A stretch of DNA of 57,480 nucleotides from assembly GCA_023393125.1 (NCBI GenBank), contig JAEWMQ010000055.1, positions 1 to 57,480 on the forward strand, given 5' to 3'. The notes beneath the pieces were generated by a model. The model was given only the letters and a program-made list of their open reading frames with translations, did not search any database and was not told the DNA's origin. Shown in pieces: positions 51,522 through 57,480 of this stretch. Every line of letters starts with the position of its first letter. The stretch's first letter is position 1. The position numbers and the translations under genes were made by a program. Source of the DNA: Bacillota bacterium. GTDB taxonomy: Bacteria; Bacillota; Clostridia; Lachnospirales; Cellulosilyticaceae.

Positions 51522-52358
51522 TTACTTAATCTTCTTAAATATAAAAGGTGCCCCAGCTGTAATCCATAGGAGAAGAAGTGCGTATTTAAGCATACTCACA
51601 ATTTTAACTGCTGGTAATGCTTTACTTAAAACAAAGTACAGCAAAACAAGTCCACTAATGCCAATAAGTATTTTTTTCAGTTGTATACGCCAACTTTGCA
51701 CTACTTCAAATTGTATATACTTTTGTTCAATATATCCTCCGCAAGTCATCCCCCATAAAGCTGCCGCACCTTTATATAAATCTGCGTCCACCTTAAAAAT
51801 CATAACTAATAACACAACAATACTTACACCCAAAACATGAGCTTCTTTAATCTCCCCTTTATCGCCTAAAAGTTTATTAGCTAACAAAGTAAAGATTATA
51901 CCAAAAAAGATACCGCCTAATACATCCATAGGCCAATGTACACCTAAATAGATTCTAGACAATGCTGTTAATAAAATAATACAACTTCCCAGAATATACA
52001 TACCTTTTGTACGTAGCATCAACATGGCACCATACCAAAAGCTTGTAGCTGTTTGTGTATGACCACTAGGAAAAGAAAAGCTTGTAGCCGTTTCTGCTCT
52101 TATAGGTGTTACAACACCTACATCAAATGGTCTAGGCATCTGAATTAAATTTTTAATGATTCCATTCCCTACAAAGTTAAATAATACCATCCACGCTAAG
52201 CGTTTACTTTTAGCTTTATCAACACACCAATATAGACCTGCTAAGATAGCTACGATAAATAAGCTCTCAGCCATTATAGTAATGGTGGTCATGAGCAAAG
52301 TTATTGGCTCTGTTCTCATTTGTTCAAAAAACTGAAGAATTTTTATCTGTATATCCAT
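51522..52358 (-). CDS. PAP2-family membrane phosphatase
   Basis: A 278-residue membrane phosphatase with about seven helices. The three-part PAP2 active site is complete: KNLIQMPRPF, then SFPSGHTQTA with the catalytic His, then SRIYLGVHWPMDVLGG with the second His. Substrates in this family are undecaprenyl pyrophosphate, phosphatidate and other lipid phosphates. The long C-terminal membrane part resembles the large Clostridial PAP2 proteins. It has its own transcript, divergent from the TPR gene. Confidence 0.92.
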   Translation of the reverse strand: MDIQIKILQFFEQMRTEPITLLMTTITIMAESLFIVAILAGLYWCVDKAKSKRLAWMVLFNFVGNGIIKNLIQMPRPFDVGVVTPIRAETATSFSFPSGHTQTATSFWYGAMLMLRTKGMYILGSCIILLTALSRIYLGVHWPMDVLGGIFFGIIFTLLANKLLGDKGEIKEAHVLGVSIVVLLVMIFKVDADLYKGAAALWGMTCGGYIEQKYIQFEVVQSWRIQLKKILIGISGLVLLYFVLSKALPAVKIVSMLKYALLLLWITAGAPFIFKKIK

Positions 52359-52408
52359 TTATAATCTCCTTTTATTAAATTTAGTACATTCAAAATAATC
52401 ACATTATG

Positions 52409-52437
52409 TTGTATATCTCTTGCTTTTGCTTTACAAT
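52409..52437 (+). promoter_or_regulatory. Promoter of the TPR-diguanylate cyclase pair
   Basis: TTGTAT (52409-52414), a 17-base spacer, then TACAAT (52432-52437), 37 bases before the start. Confidence 0.55.
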
Positions 52438-52474
52438 ATAGGTATTAAGTATTTTTATGACAAGGAGGTTTTCT

Positions 52475-53377
52475 ATGGAGAATCTGAATGTACAACAGTC
52501 CTTGCATCTTTCTCCTCTCAATTATTTAAAAAATGCTTTGAGTTTGCTTCAACAAGAGCAATTAAAAGATGCTTTACAATCTATAGATGCAGCCATTGTT
52601 TTTAGTGGTAATTCTTCTTTTTACATTTATCAGAAAATACGTATACTATATAATTTAGGTGCTCTTCAAACTTGTAGTCAGCTTATTGTATCACAACTAG
52701 AGTACTTATATAAATATAGTTCATTATATATTTTATGTCGTACTATAGATTATTACCAAAAGATTAACGTTTGTAACCTTGAGGAATTAGAAAACTTATT
52801 AAAAAATGTTCATGTTCCTTACTGCTTAGCTAGTATTTACAAAGAATTGATGTTCCAAAAAGAAAAACCTTTTTTAGCAAGAGCACGTAAAGCTATGGTT
52901 CAAGATGACTACTCGTTATGCATCGCTTATACCGACCTACACTTAAAGCTTAATCCAGCTACAAAAGACTTAATTCACATGAAAGCGTACTCCTATCACA
53001 TATTAGGTCAATTACAACAAGCGCTTCCCTACTATAAGGAATACTTAAAACTCAATGTGAAAGATCCTAAGGCCTATACGGAATTAGGAATCATTTTATT
53101 AGAATCAGGACAAATAAGTGAAGCCCTGGAGTACTTTGAAAAGGCATCTTATATGGATCCTACTAATAAAGAATATCTATCTTATATAGCAGAATGCCAA
53201 ATTGCATCTAAAAAATATGATGCTGCCGTTATTACTTATCAAACGATAGAGAAATATTATAGTACTGATATACAAAACTATTTTAACTTATCCTATGCAT
53301 ATAAAAAAGCTAATAAAAAATATCTCTCTAGACGTTATTTAAAGAAAGCTAAACAACAGCTCAAAAAAAAGTACTGA
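52475..53377 (+). CDS. TPR protein
   Basis: A 300-residue cytosolic protein built from tetratricopeptide repeats. Recognisable units are LKDALQSIDAAIVFSGNSSF, LQQALPYYKEYLKLNVKDPK, and ISEALEYFEKASYMDPTNKE. The basic C-terminal tail is YLKKAKQQLKKKY. AAGGAGG lies 6 bases before the ATG at 52475 and overlaps an in-frame upstream ATG that is rejected. It precedes the diguanylate cyclase by 37 bases. A scaffold for that enzyme is a fair guess. Confidence 0.85.
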   Translation: MENLNVQQSLHLSPLNYLKNALSLLQQEQLKDALQSIDAAIVFSGNSSFYIYQKIRILYNLGALQTCSQLIVSQLEYLYKYSSLYILCRTIDYYQKINVCNLEELENLLKNVHVPYCLASIYKELMFQKEKPFLARARKAMVQDDYSLCIAYTDLHLKLNPATKDLIHMKAYSYHILGQLQQALPYYKEYLKLNVKDPKAYTELGIILLESGQISEALEYFEKASYMDPTNKEYLSYIAECQIASKKYDAAVITYQTIEKYYSTDIQNYFNLSYAYKKANKKYLSRRYLKKAKQQLKKKY

Positions 53378-53414
53378 TTTAATCAATTAATGTATAGCAA
53401 AGGGGTACGATGGT

Positions 53415-54500
53415 ATGGATAATAACACTGTAAATACTACCTACTTAGACCTAAACAGTATAGATTCTGAAGATTTCGAGAAATATCAACGTTTTACAGA
53501 ACAAACTATTTTTGATTTGTCCAAGCAAATTACTGAATTAGAGCAGAAGCTTAATGTATTTACTAATTTATTGGAAATTAGTAGCTATATTAATCAATAC
53601 ATTAAAAGCCAAAACTTATTTCCACTCATTAATGACATGCTTATTGGTGTGTTTGGAGCTAAATATTCTACCATTTATATCAAATCTGATGATGACTATG
53701 TACAAGTGACCTCCAAGAAATTTTCCTATGATTATATTGAGATGGAAAAACAACTTATATTTAAGCATAATGAAGAGGAGTTTATTATTAATAGTGTAGA
53801 ACCTATCTATCCCGCTAAGGAACCGACAACTGCTATCTATTCCTGTTTAGGTGTACCTATTAAAATTAATAGCGGACCTCTAGGTTTTATCCTTATTCAG
53901 CATCGTGAAAAAAACTATTTTTCCAAAGATCACTCCACCTTTCTCTCTTCATTAGCTAACCATGTTGGAGTCGCCATTGAAAATAATTTACTTTATAATC
54001 AAATTAAAGAAAGTGCTTGTAAAGATGGCCTTACTAATATCTTTAATAAAAAATACTTTTTTGATACGATTTTATCTATTCCTAACTTAGCTCAGCAATA
54101 CTATACTATTGTTATGATAGATATTGATAATTTTAAAAAAGTTAATGATACCTATGGTCATCCTTACGGAGATATTGTCCTTAAAATGATTTGTTCTATT
54201 ATTAAAAATAATACACGCCCTAATGATATTGTTGCTAGGTATGGCGGAGAAGAAATTATTGTCTACTTTAATAATTTCTTTGACAAATCATTAGTTGCTA
54301 AACGCATTGAACAGATGCGGTATCAAATTGAAACCACCTCAATTCCTGGTGATGGATTTGAATCCTCTGTTACTGCAAGTTTTGGAGTGTATATTAAAAC
54401 AGATGAGATGCTTTCTTTAGATGAAGTCATTAAATTAGCCGATAGCAATCTTTACATCTGTAAGCGTACCGGAAAAAATAAATTTCTTATTAATGAATAG
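53415..54500 (+). CDS. GAF-GGDEF diguanylate cyclase
   Basis: A 361-residue cytosolic enzyme. A coiled coil (about 25-50) is followed by a GAF sensor domain (about 50-190) and a GGDEF domain (about 195-360). The active-site loop is RYGGEEIIV, a GGEEI variant of GGEEF near 277. RPND, five residues before it, is an intact I-site for product inhibition. IDIDNFKKVNDTYGH carries the metal-binding Asp. It should make cyclic di-GMP if the Ile variant is tolerated. Confidence 0.92.
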   Translation: MDNNTVNTTYLDLNSIDSEDFEKYQRFTEQTIFDLSKQITELEQKLNVFTNLLEISSYINQYIKSQNLFPLINDMLIGVFGAKYSTIYIKSDDDYVQVTSKKFSYDYIEMEKQLIFKHNEEEFIINSVEPIYPAKEPTTAIYSCLGVPIKINSGPLGFILIQHREKNYFSKDHSTFLSSLANHVGVAIENNLLYNQIKESACKDGLTNIFNKKYFFDTILSIPNLAQQYYTIVMIDIDNFKKVNDTYGHPYGDIVLKMICSIIKNNTRPNDIVARYGGEEIIVYFNNFFDKSLVAKRIEQMRYQIETTSIPGDGFESSVTASFGVYIKTDEMLSLDEVIKLADSNLYICKRTGKNKFLINE

Positions 54501-54518
54501 TTTATTTTTACATATTAA

Positions 54519-54553
54519 AGGAGCTATGATTCATATCATAGCTCCTTATTATT
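54519..54553. terminator. Bidirectional terminator between the cyclase and deoD
   Basis: A 13-bp perfect stem AAGGAGCTATGAT with its complement and loop TCAT, flanked by ATTATTTTT on the plus side. Confidence 0.85.
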
Positions 54554-54572
54554 TTTCAGTATATCTATTTAA

Positions 54573-55274
54573 CTAAGCTAATTCTAAGGCAATTTCCATC
54601 ATTTGAGTAAATGTATTTTGTCTTTCTTCTGCTGTTGTTTCTTCACCTGTAATCAAGTTGTCTGAAATAGTTACCATAGCAAGTGCATTAACACCTGCTG
54701 CTGCTGCTTCCATGTAAAGAGCTGCTGCTTCCATTTCTACTGCTAGAACACCCATTTTTGACCATCTTTCAGTCGTTGTTGTATCTGCATTATAGAAAAT
54801 ATCAGAAGAAAGGATGTTACCTACATGATAAGGTACATTATTTTCTTTTGCTTTTTCAACTGCTTTTTCTAATAAACTGTAGCTAGCAACTGGTGCAAAA
54901 GTACCTGGCAAATTATATTGAACGGCATAATTAGAGTTTGTACAAGCTCCTATACCAAATACAATGTGACGCAGTGGTAAATCAGCACTCATACTTCCTG
55001 CTGAGCCAATTCTAATGAGATTTTTACATCCATAAACATGAATAAGCTCATGAGAATAAATACCAATAGATGGCATTCCCATACCAGTCCCTTGTACAGA
55101 GATTCTCTTACCTTTATATGTTCCTGTATAACCAAACATATTTCTTACTGTATTGTACTGAACAACATTTTCTAAGAAGTTGTCAGCAATATATTTTGCT
55201 CTTAATGGATCTCCAGGTAATAAGACAGTTTCTGCAATATCTCCTGGTTTTGCTGCGTTATGTGGTGTTGACAT
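54573..55274 (-). CDS. deoD: Purine nucleoside phosphorylase (DeoD type)
   Basis: A 233-residue hexameric phosphorylase that releases purine bases from (deoxy)nucleosides for salvage. It opens PHNAAKPGDIAETVLLPGDP. RIGSAGSMSADLPLRHIVFG, VEMEAAALY (substrate-binding Glu) and TISDNLITGEETTAEER (catalytic Asp) are DeoD signatures. GGAGG precedes the ATG. It complements the de novo pathway encoded at 12.7-22.5 kb but is far from it and separately expressed. Confidence 0.96.
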   Translation of the reverse strand: MSTPHNAAKPGDIAETVLLPGDPLRAKYIADNFLENVVQYNTVRNMFGYTGTYKGKRISVQGTGMGMPSIGIYSHELIHVYGCKNLIRIGSAGSMSADLPLRHIVFGIGACTNSNYAVQYNLPGTFAPVASYSLLEKAVEKAKENNVPYHVGNILSSDIFYNADTTTTERWSKMGVLAVEMEAAALYMEAAAAGVNALAMVTISDNLITGEETTAEERQNTFTQMMEIALELA

Positions 55275-55427
55275 TGTTCTCGTCCTCCTAATTGTATGTT
55301 TGGCTATTATTTTTAGCCATGAAGTTTGGCTTCTTAAATAGCTTATCCCATTTCTTTTAAGATATCACTATTTAAACAAACCTTTTTCATAGTATAACAC
55401 ATTTTCTAGGAGTTGAACACGCTAGTT

Positions 55428-55592
55428 TTATGGTCTATGAGCTCTTGCATAGCAAGCCTTACATATTTTTCTGGCACCTCTTGAATTACCTTCAGGCCAT
55501 ACAATTTTCACTCTTGTTCTTCCACAAGCCGGGCATGTTCCTCTCCAGTTTCCCTCTGCTTTAATTACTTTACCTCTTTTAGATTTTGCCAT
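55428..55592 (-). CDS. 54-residue basic zinc-ribbon protein
   Basis: A small basic protein starting MAKSKRGKVIKAEGNWRG. It has two CxxC pairs (TCPACGRTR, ICKACYARA) and ends RAHRP. The composition and paired knuckles resemble small ribosomal or RNA-binding zinc proteins, but I do not recognise the family. AAGGGGG lies 8 bases before the ATG at 55592, which supports it as a real gene. It stands alone between deoD and the glycosyltransferase-like gene. Confidence 0.75.
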   Translation of the reverse strand: MAKSKRGKVIKAEGNWRGTCPACGRTRVKIVWPEGNSRGARKICKACYARAHRP

Positions 55593-55730
55593 AAGTTTAT
55601 CCCCCTTTTAACATTTAATACTCTATATAAATGTACTCAGGAGTTGTCCACTTTATGACTATTTTAAATTTTTTATACGCAACTTCTTGAGCTATTAGCT
55701 CATTATTATTTCTATTTATTCAACACTTGA

Positions 55731-56585
55731 CTAAGCTTCGTCATATTGACTTAAAGCTTCTATATTTAATACCACTTTATAAAACTCTGGATATTCTTGT
55801 TTAATCCGTCTCATACAACGCTTACAAAAAACTACTCTTTCCTCAGTATGACTACGCAAATATCTTTTATGTCCCCAAAGATGTGTAAAAGATTGTTGCC
55901 CTTCATCAAACAACTGATTCACTTCTGCAAAAGCAAATATATCTATATTCTTCTCTTCAGCGCACATAGCTAGTAGCCTCTGTTCAGCAAATACCATATA
56001 AGTTAAAGGGTCTTCACCTTGAGCTGCTTTCATAAATCTTTTGCACTCACTTACATAAAATTGTTTCAAATCCTCATCACCTATATACATAAATGCTGTA
56101 TTACAAGGTCTAACTTCCCAGTTACAGTTTGAAAGAAATTCATACTCTGAAGACATATGAAAATATGATTTTGATGGATATACATTGGGGTAAAGTTCTT
56201 CCTTATGAATAACTGCAAGGGAGTGCTTCTTTAATTCTTCCTCTAGTCTATTCCAAACAATAAAATCTGTATCAATCATGACACAAGGGACTTCTTCTTC
56301 TGCTAAGGCATAAAGCTTCCCTGCTGCCCAAAATACCTTAGGATTCAAATGGGGATCTATGTCCGTTAAACGCTCCTCTATACCTAAATTCCATAAATGT
56401 TCTAGTCCTAAGTGCCGATAATAAGCTGCACCTATGTCATCTGTTATCATTTTTATATCTCCATTTAACTCCTGCCATTTAAGGGCAGACAAAATGGTAG
56501 TGAGTAGTTCAAAATCTTCCACATAAAAATCACCTTTTTGTGACTTAAAAAAAGGACCTGTCCATGTCGAATGAAATGCGCGCAT
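55731..56585 (-). CDS. DUF6734-like protein, glycosyltransferase-A-like
   Basis: A 284-residue cytosolic protein. The start MRAFHSTWTGPFFKS and the FELLTTILSALKWQ region, followed by IKMITDDIGAAYY, recall the DUF6734 family. CVMIDTDFIVW contains a DxD (Asp105, Asp107) of the kind that binds a metal-nucleotide-sugar in GT-A folds. A CKRC knuckle lies near 258-261. GGGGGG lies 6 bases before the ATG. It starts 12 bases after a 23-codon peptide gene, so the two are co-transcribed. Family assignment is from memory and moderate. Confidence 0.65.
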   Translation of the reverse strand: MRAFHSTWTGPFFKSQKGDFYVEDFELLTTILSALKWQELNGDIKMITDDIGAAYYRHLGLEHLWNLGIEERLTDIDPHLNPKVFWAAGKLYALAEEEVPCVMIDTDFIVWNRLEEELKKHSLAVIHKEELYPNVYPSKSYFHMSSEYEFLSNCNWEVRPCNTAFMYIGDEDLKQFYVSECKRFMKAAQGEDPLTYMVFAEQRLLAMCAEEKNIDIFAFAEVNQLFDEGQQSFTHLWGHKRYLRSHTEERVVFCKRCMRRIKQEYPEFYKVVLNIEALSQYDEA

Positions 56586-56597
56586 ACTTGTCCCCCC

Positions 56598-56669
56598 TTA
56601 TATCAGATTTAAGCCATATCCCTCTAATCCTGAACCTGAAGTTGCTCCCACATCGTTCATACTTGCCAT
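56598..56669 (-). CDS. 23-residue peptide upstream of the DUF6734-like gene
   Basis: A peptide starting MASMNDVGATSGSG and ending GYGLNLI. AAGGAG lies 8 bases before the ATG, and a consensus promoter is upstream. Stop and next start are 12 bases apart. Gly, Ser and Thr are frequent. It may be a substrate of the following enzyme, a leader peptide, or a coupling cistron. It is not recognised as any known family. Confidence 0.55.
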   Translation of the reverse strand: MASMNDVGATSGSGLEGYGLNLI

Positions 56670-56714
56670 CTTCATCACTCCTTCAGTCTATTCTTTTTTC
56701 TTCATTACTATTTC

Positions 56715-56743
56715 ATTATATCATTTGTAGATTGTTTTTACAA
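56715..56743 (-). promoter_or_regulatory. Promoter of the peptide/DUF6734-like operon
   Basis: TTGTAA (56743-56738), a 17-base spacer, then a consensus TATAAT (56720-56715) on the minus strand, 46 bases before the peptide start. Confidence 0.65.
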
Positions 56744-56846
56744 TTTACATTATATTCTAAATAAGCATTATATTTCTTGTTAAAATGCTTTATAAGTTAA
56801 CTTATTCTTTTTCTATTTCATAATAATAAGGCTAACACTTTATGTA

Positions 56847-56900
56847 CCGACCCCCAAAAGTTAGACCAAAAAATCTAACTTTTGGAGGTCGGTATTTTTT
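56847..56900 (+). promoter_or_regulatory. RBS-sequestering hairpin before OrfA
   Basis: ACCGACCCCCAAAAGTTAGA and TCTAACTTTTGGAGGTCGGT pair over 20 bases with a single mismatch. The GGAGG of OrfA lies in the right arm. In a transcript read in from outside, the site would be masked, which limits transposase synthesis. Confidence 0.7.
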
Positions 56901-57480
56901 ATGGCTAAGTATACTTTTGAACTTAAATTAAAGATCGTTCATGATTATTTGGATGGTAAAGGCGGAAGTGATTATCTGGCAAAGAAGTATTCCATTAAGG
57001 CTCCATCACAAGTGAAGCGCTGGATCAATGCCTATCAAGAATTTGGTGAAGAGGGTCTAGTAAGAAAGCGACAAAAGAAAAAATATTCTGTTCAATTTAA
57101 GCTGGATGCGATAGAGTTATATCTAACAAGTGAGCTGTCCTATCGTGAAGTTGCCAACACACTTAACATGAACAACCCTAATTTGATCGCTAGTTGGATG
57201 CGTCAATTCCGTGAGGGTGGGATCGATGGACTCTCAAAAACGAAAGGATGTACAGCTATCTTGTCTAAGATAAATGAACCCAAAAATAAGAAAAAATCTA
57301 CAACTAAAGCAACGTCTAAAGAACGTGAATGCATCGAGGAGTTGGAGAAACGAGTCCGTTCCCTTCTAATTGAAAATGCCTTTTTAAAAGAATTGAGGAA
57401 GCTGCGAAAACAGGAAGCCCAACAACGACGAATGAAGCAATCGCACGAATCATCGCAAGCCTCCGAGGACCGTTTAAATT
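56901..57480 (+). CDS. IS3-family transposase OrfA, with start of OrfB in the -1 frame (cut by window end)
   Basis: OrfA starts MAKYTFELKLKIVHDYLDGK. It has two helix-turn-helix units (KAPSQVKRWINAYQEFGEEG, then YREVANTLNMNNPNLIASWM) and a leucine-zipper-like helix from ECIEELEKRV onward. The frame is still open at the window edge after 193 codons. In the -1 frame IEEAAKTGSPTTTNEAIARI and IASLRGPFK open OrfB, so the usual programmed -1 frameshift is expected, perhaps near TTTTTAAAAG at about 57383. It binds the ends and, fused to OrfB, catalyses DDE transposition. Confidence 0.9.
   Translation, partial: MAKYTFELKLKIVHDYLDGKGGSDYLAKKYSIKAPSQVKRWINAYQEFGEEGLVRKRQKKKYSVQFKLDAIELYLTSELSYREVANTLNMNNPNLIASWMRQFREGGIDGLSKTKGCTAILSKINEPKNKKKSTTKATSKERECIEELEKRVRSLLIENAFLKELRKLRKQEAQQRRMKQSHESSQASEDRLN

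Larger units (their letters stand above)
56843..57480 (+). mobile_element. Left part of an IS3-family (IS150-like) insertion sequence
   Basis: The element begins near 56843 with TGTACCGACCCCC, a typical TG-starting terminal repeat of this family. It contains OrfA and the first part of OrfB in the -1 frame. The right end, the rest of OrfB and the target duplication lie outside the window. Confidence 0.85.

Overview
The window looks like a chromosomal segment of an anaerobic, endospore-forming member of the Clostridia. It is AT-rich, with strong purine-rich ribosome binding sites (AGGAGG or AGGGGG). It carries the spoIIA sporulation operon, an alpha/beta small acid-soluble spore protein, a single-chain PurL of about 1240 residues, DUF1540, DUF975 and DUF4250 families, and ECF-type folate uptake. 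A relative of Cellulosilyticum/Lachnospiraceae is my best guess, from protein flavour only. Most genes lie on the minus strand.

Layout. 1-9.5 kb: a monofunctional transglycosylase, a MarR regulator, an SPFH membrane protein operon with a ribbon-helix-helix protein, DUF1540, the ammonium pair amtB-glnK with a terminator in its leader, two tandem DUF975 membrane proteins, and brnQ. 9.2-12.2 kb: a DUF1874 protein with the residues of the viral AcrIII-1/Crn2 ring nucleases, a probable free-standing structured RNA of about 229 nt, an SH3-NlpC/P60 wall hydrolase and an alpha/beta hydrolase. 12.5-22.6 kb: the purine operon purL-E-C-F-M-N-D, without purH, behind a paired PurBox-like operator. 22.8-26.1 kb: spoIIAA-spoIIAB-sigF and a zinc-ribbon TPR membrane protein coupled to a 57-residue ORF.

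26.2-33.6 kb: a CadC-like ArsR regulator with an aminotransferase, a RimK-like ATP-grasp ligase, a TPR protein, an ArsB/SLC13-type permease, class II aldolase and a SASP. 33.6-39.6 kb: a complete oligopeptide ABC importer (oppBCDFA). 39.9-49 kb: a 2-hydroxyacid dehydrogenase, a zinc-ribbon SPFH protein, an M29 aminopeptidase with DUF4250, a tetrahydrofolate riboswitch in front of folT, a two-component system, a small HTH protein with an inverted-repeat operator, an FtsH-type protease, and a candidate sRNA of about 105 nt with C-rich loops. 49.2-57.5 kb: a FadR-type GntR regulator with a perfect palindromic operator, a membrane-anchored protein, a second DUF1540 protein, a PAP2 phosphatase, a TPR protein with a GAF-GGDEF diguanylate cyclase, deoD, a 54-residue zinc-ribbon protein, a 23-residue peptide gene coupled to a DUF6734/glycosyltransferase-like protein, and the left end of an IS3-family element that runs off the window.

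Most of the window is core metabolism and sporulation. The items most worth following up are the DUF1874 protein, the two candidate RNAs, the peptide/glycosyltransferase-like pair at the right end, and several cis-regulatory structures. I found no CRISPR array, tRNA or rRNA.
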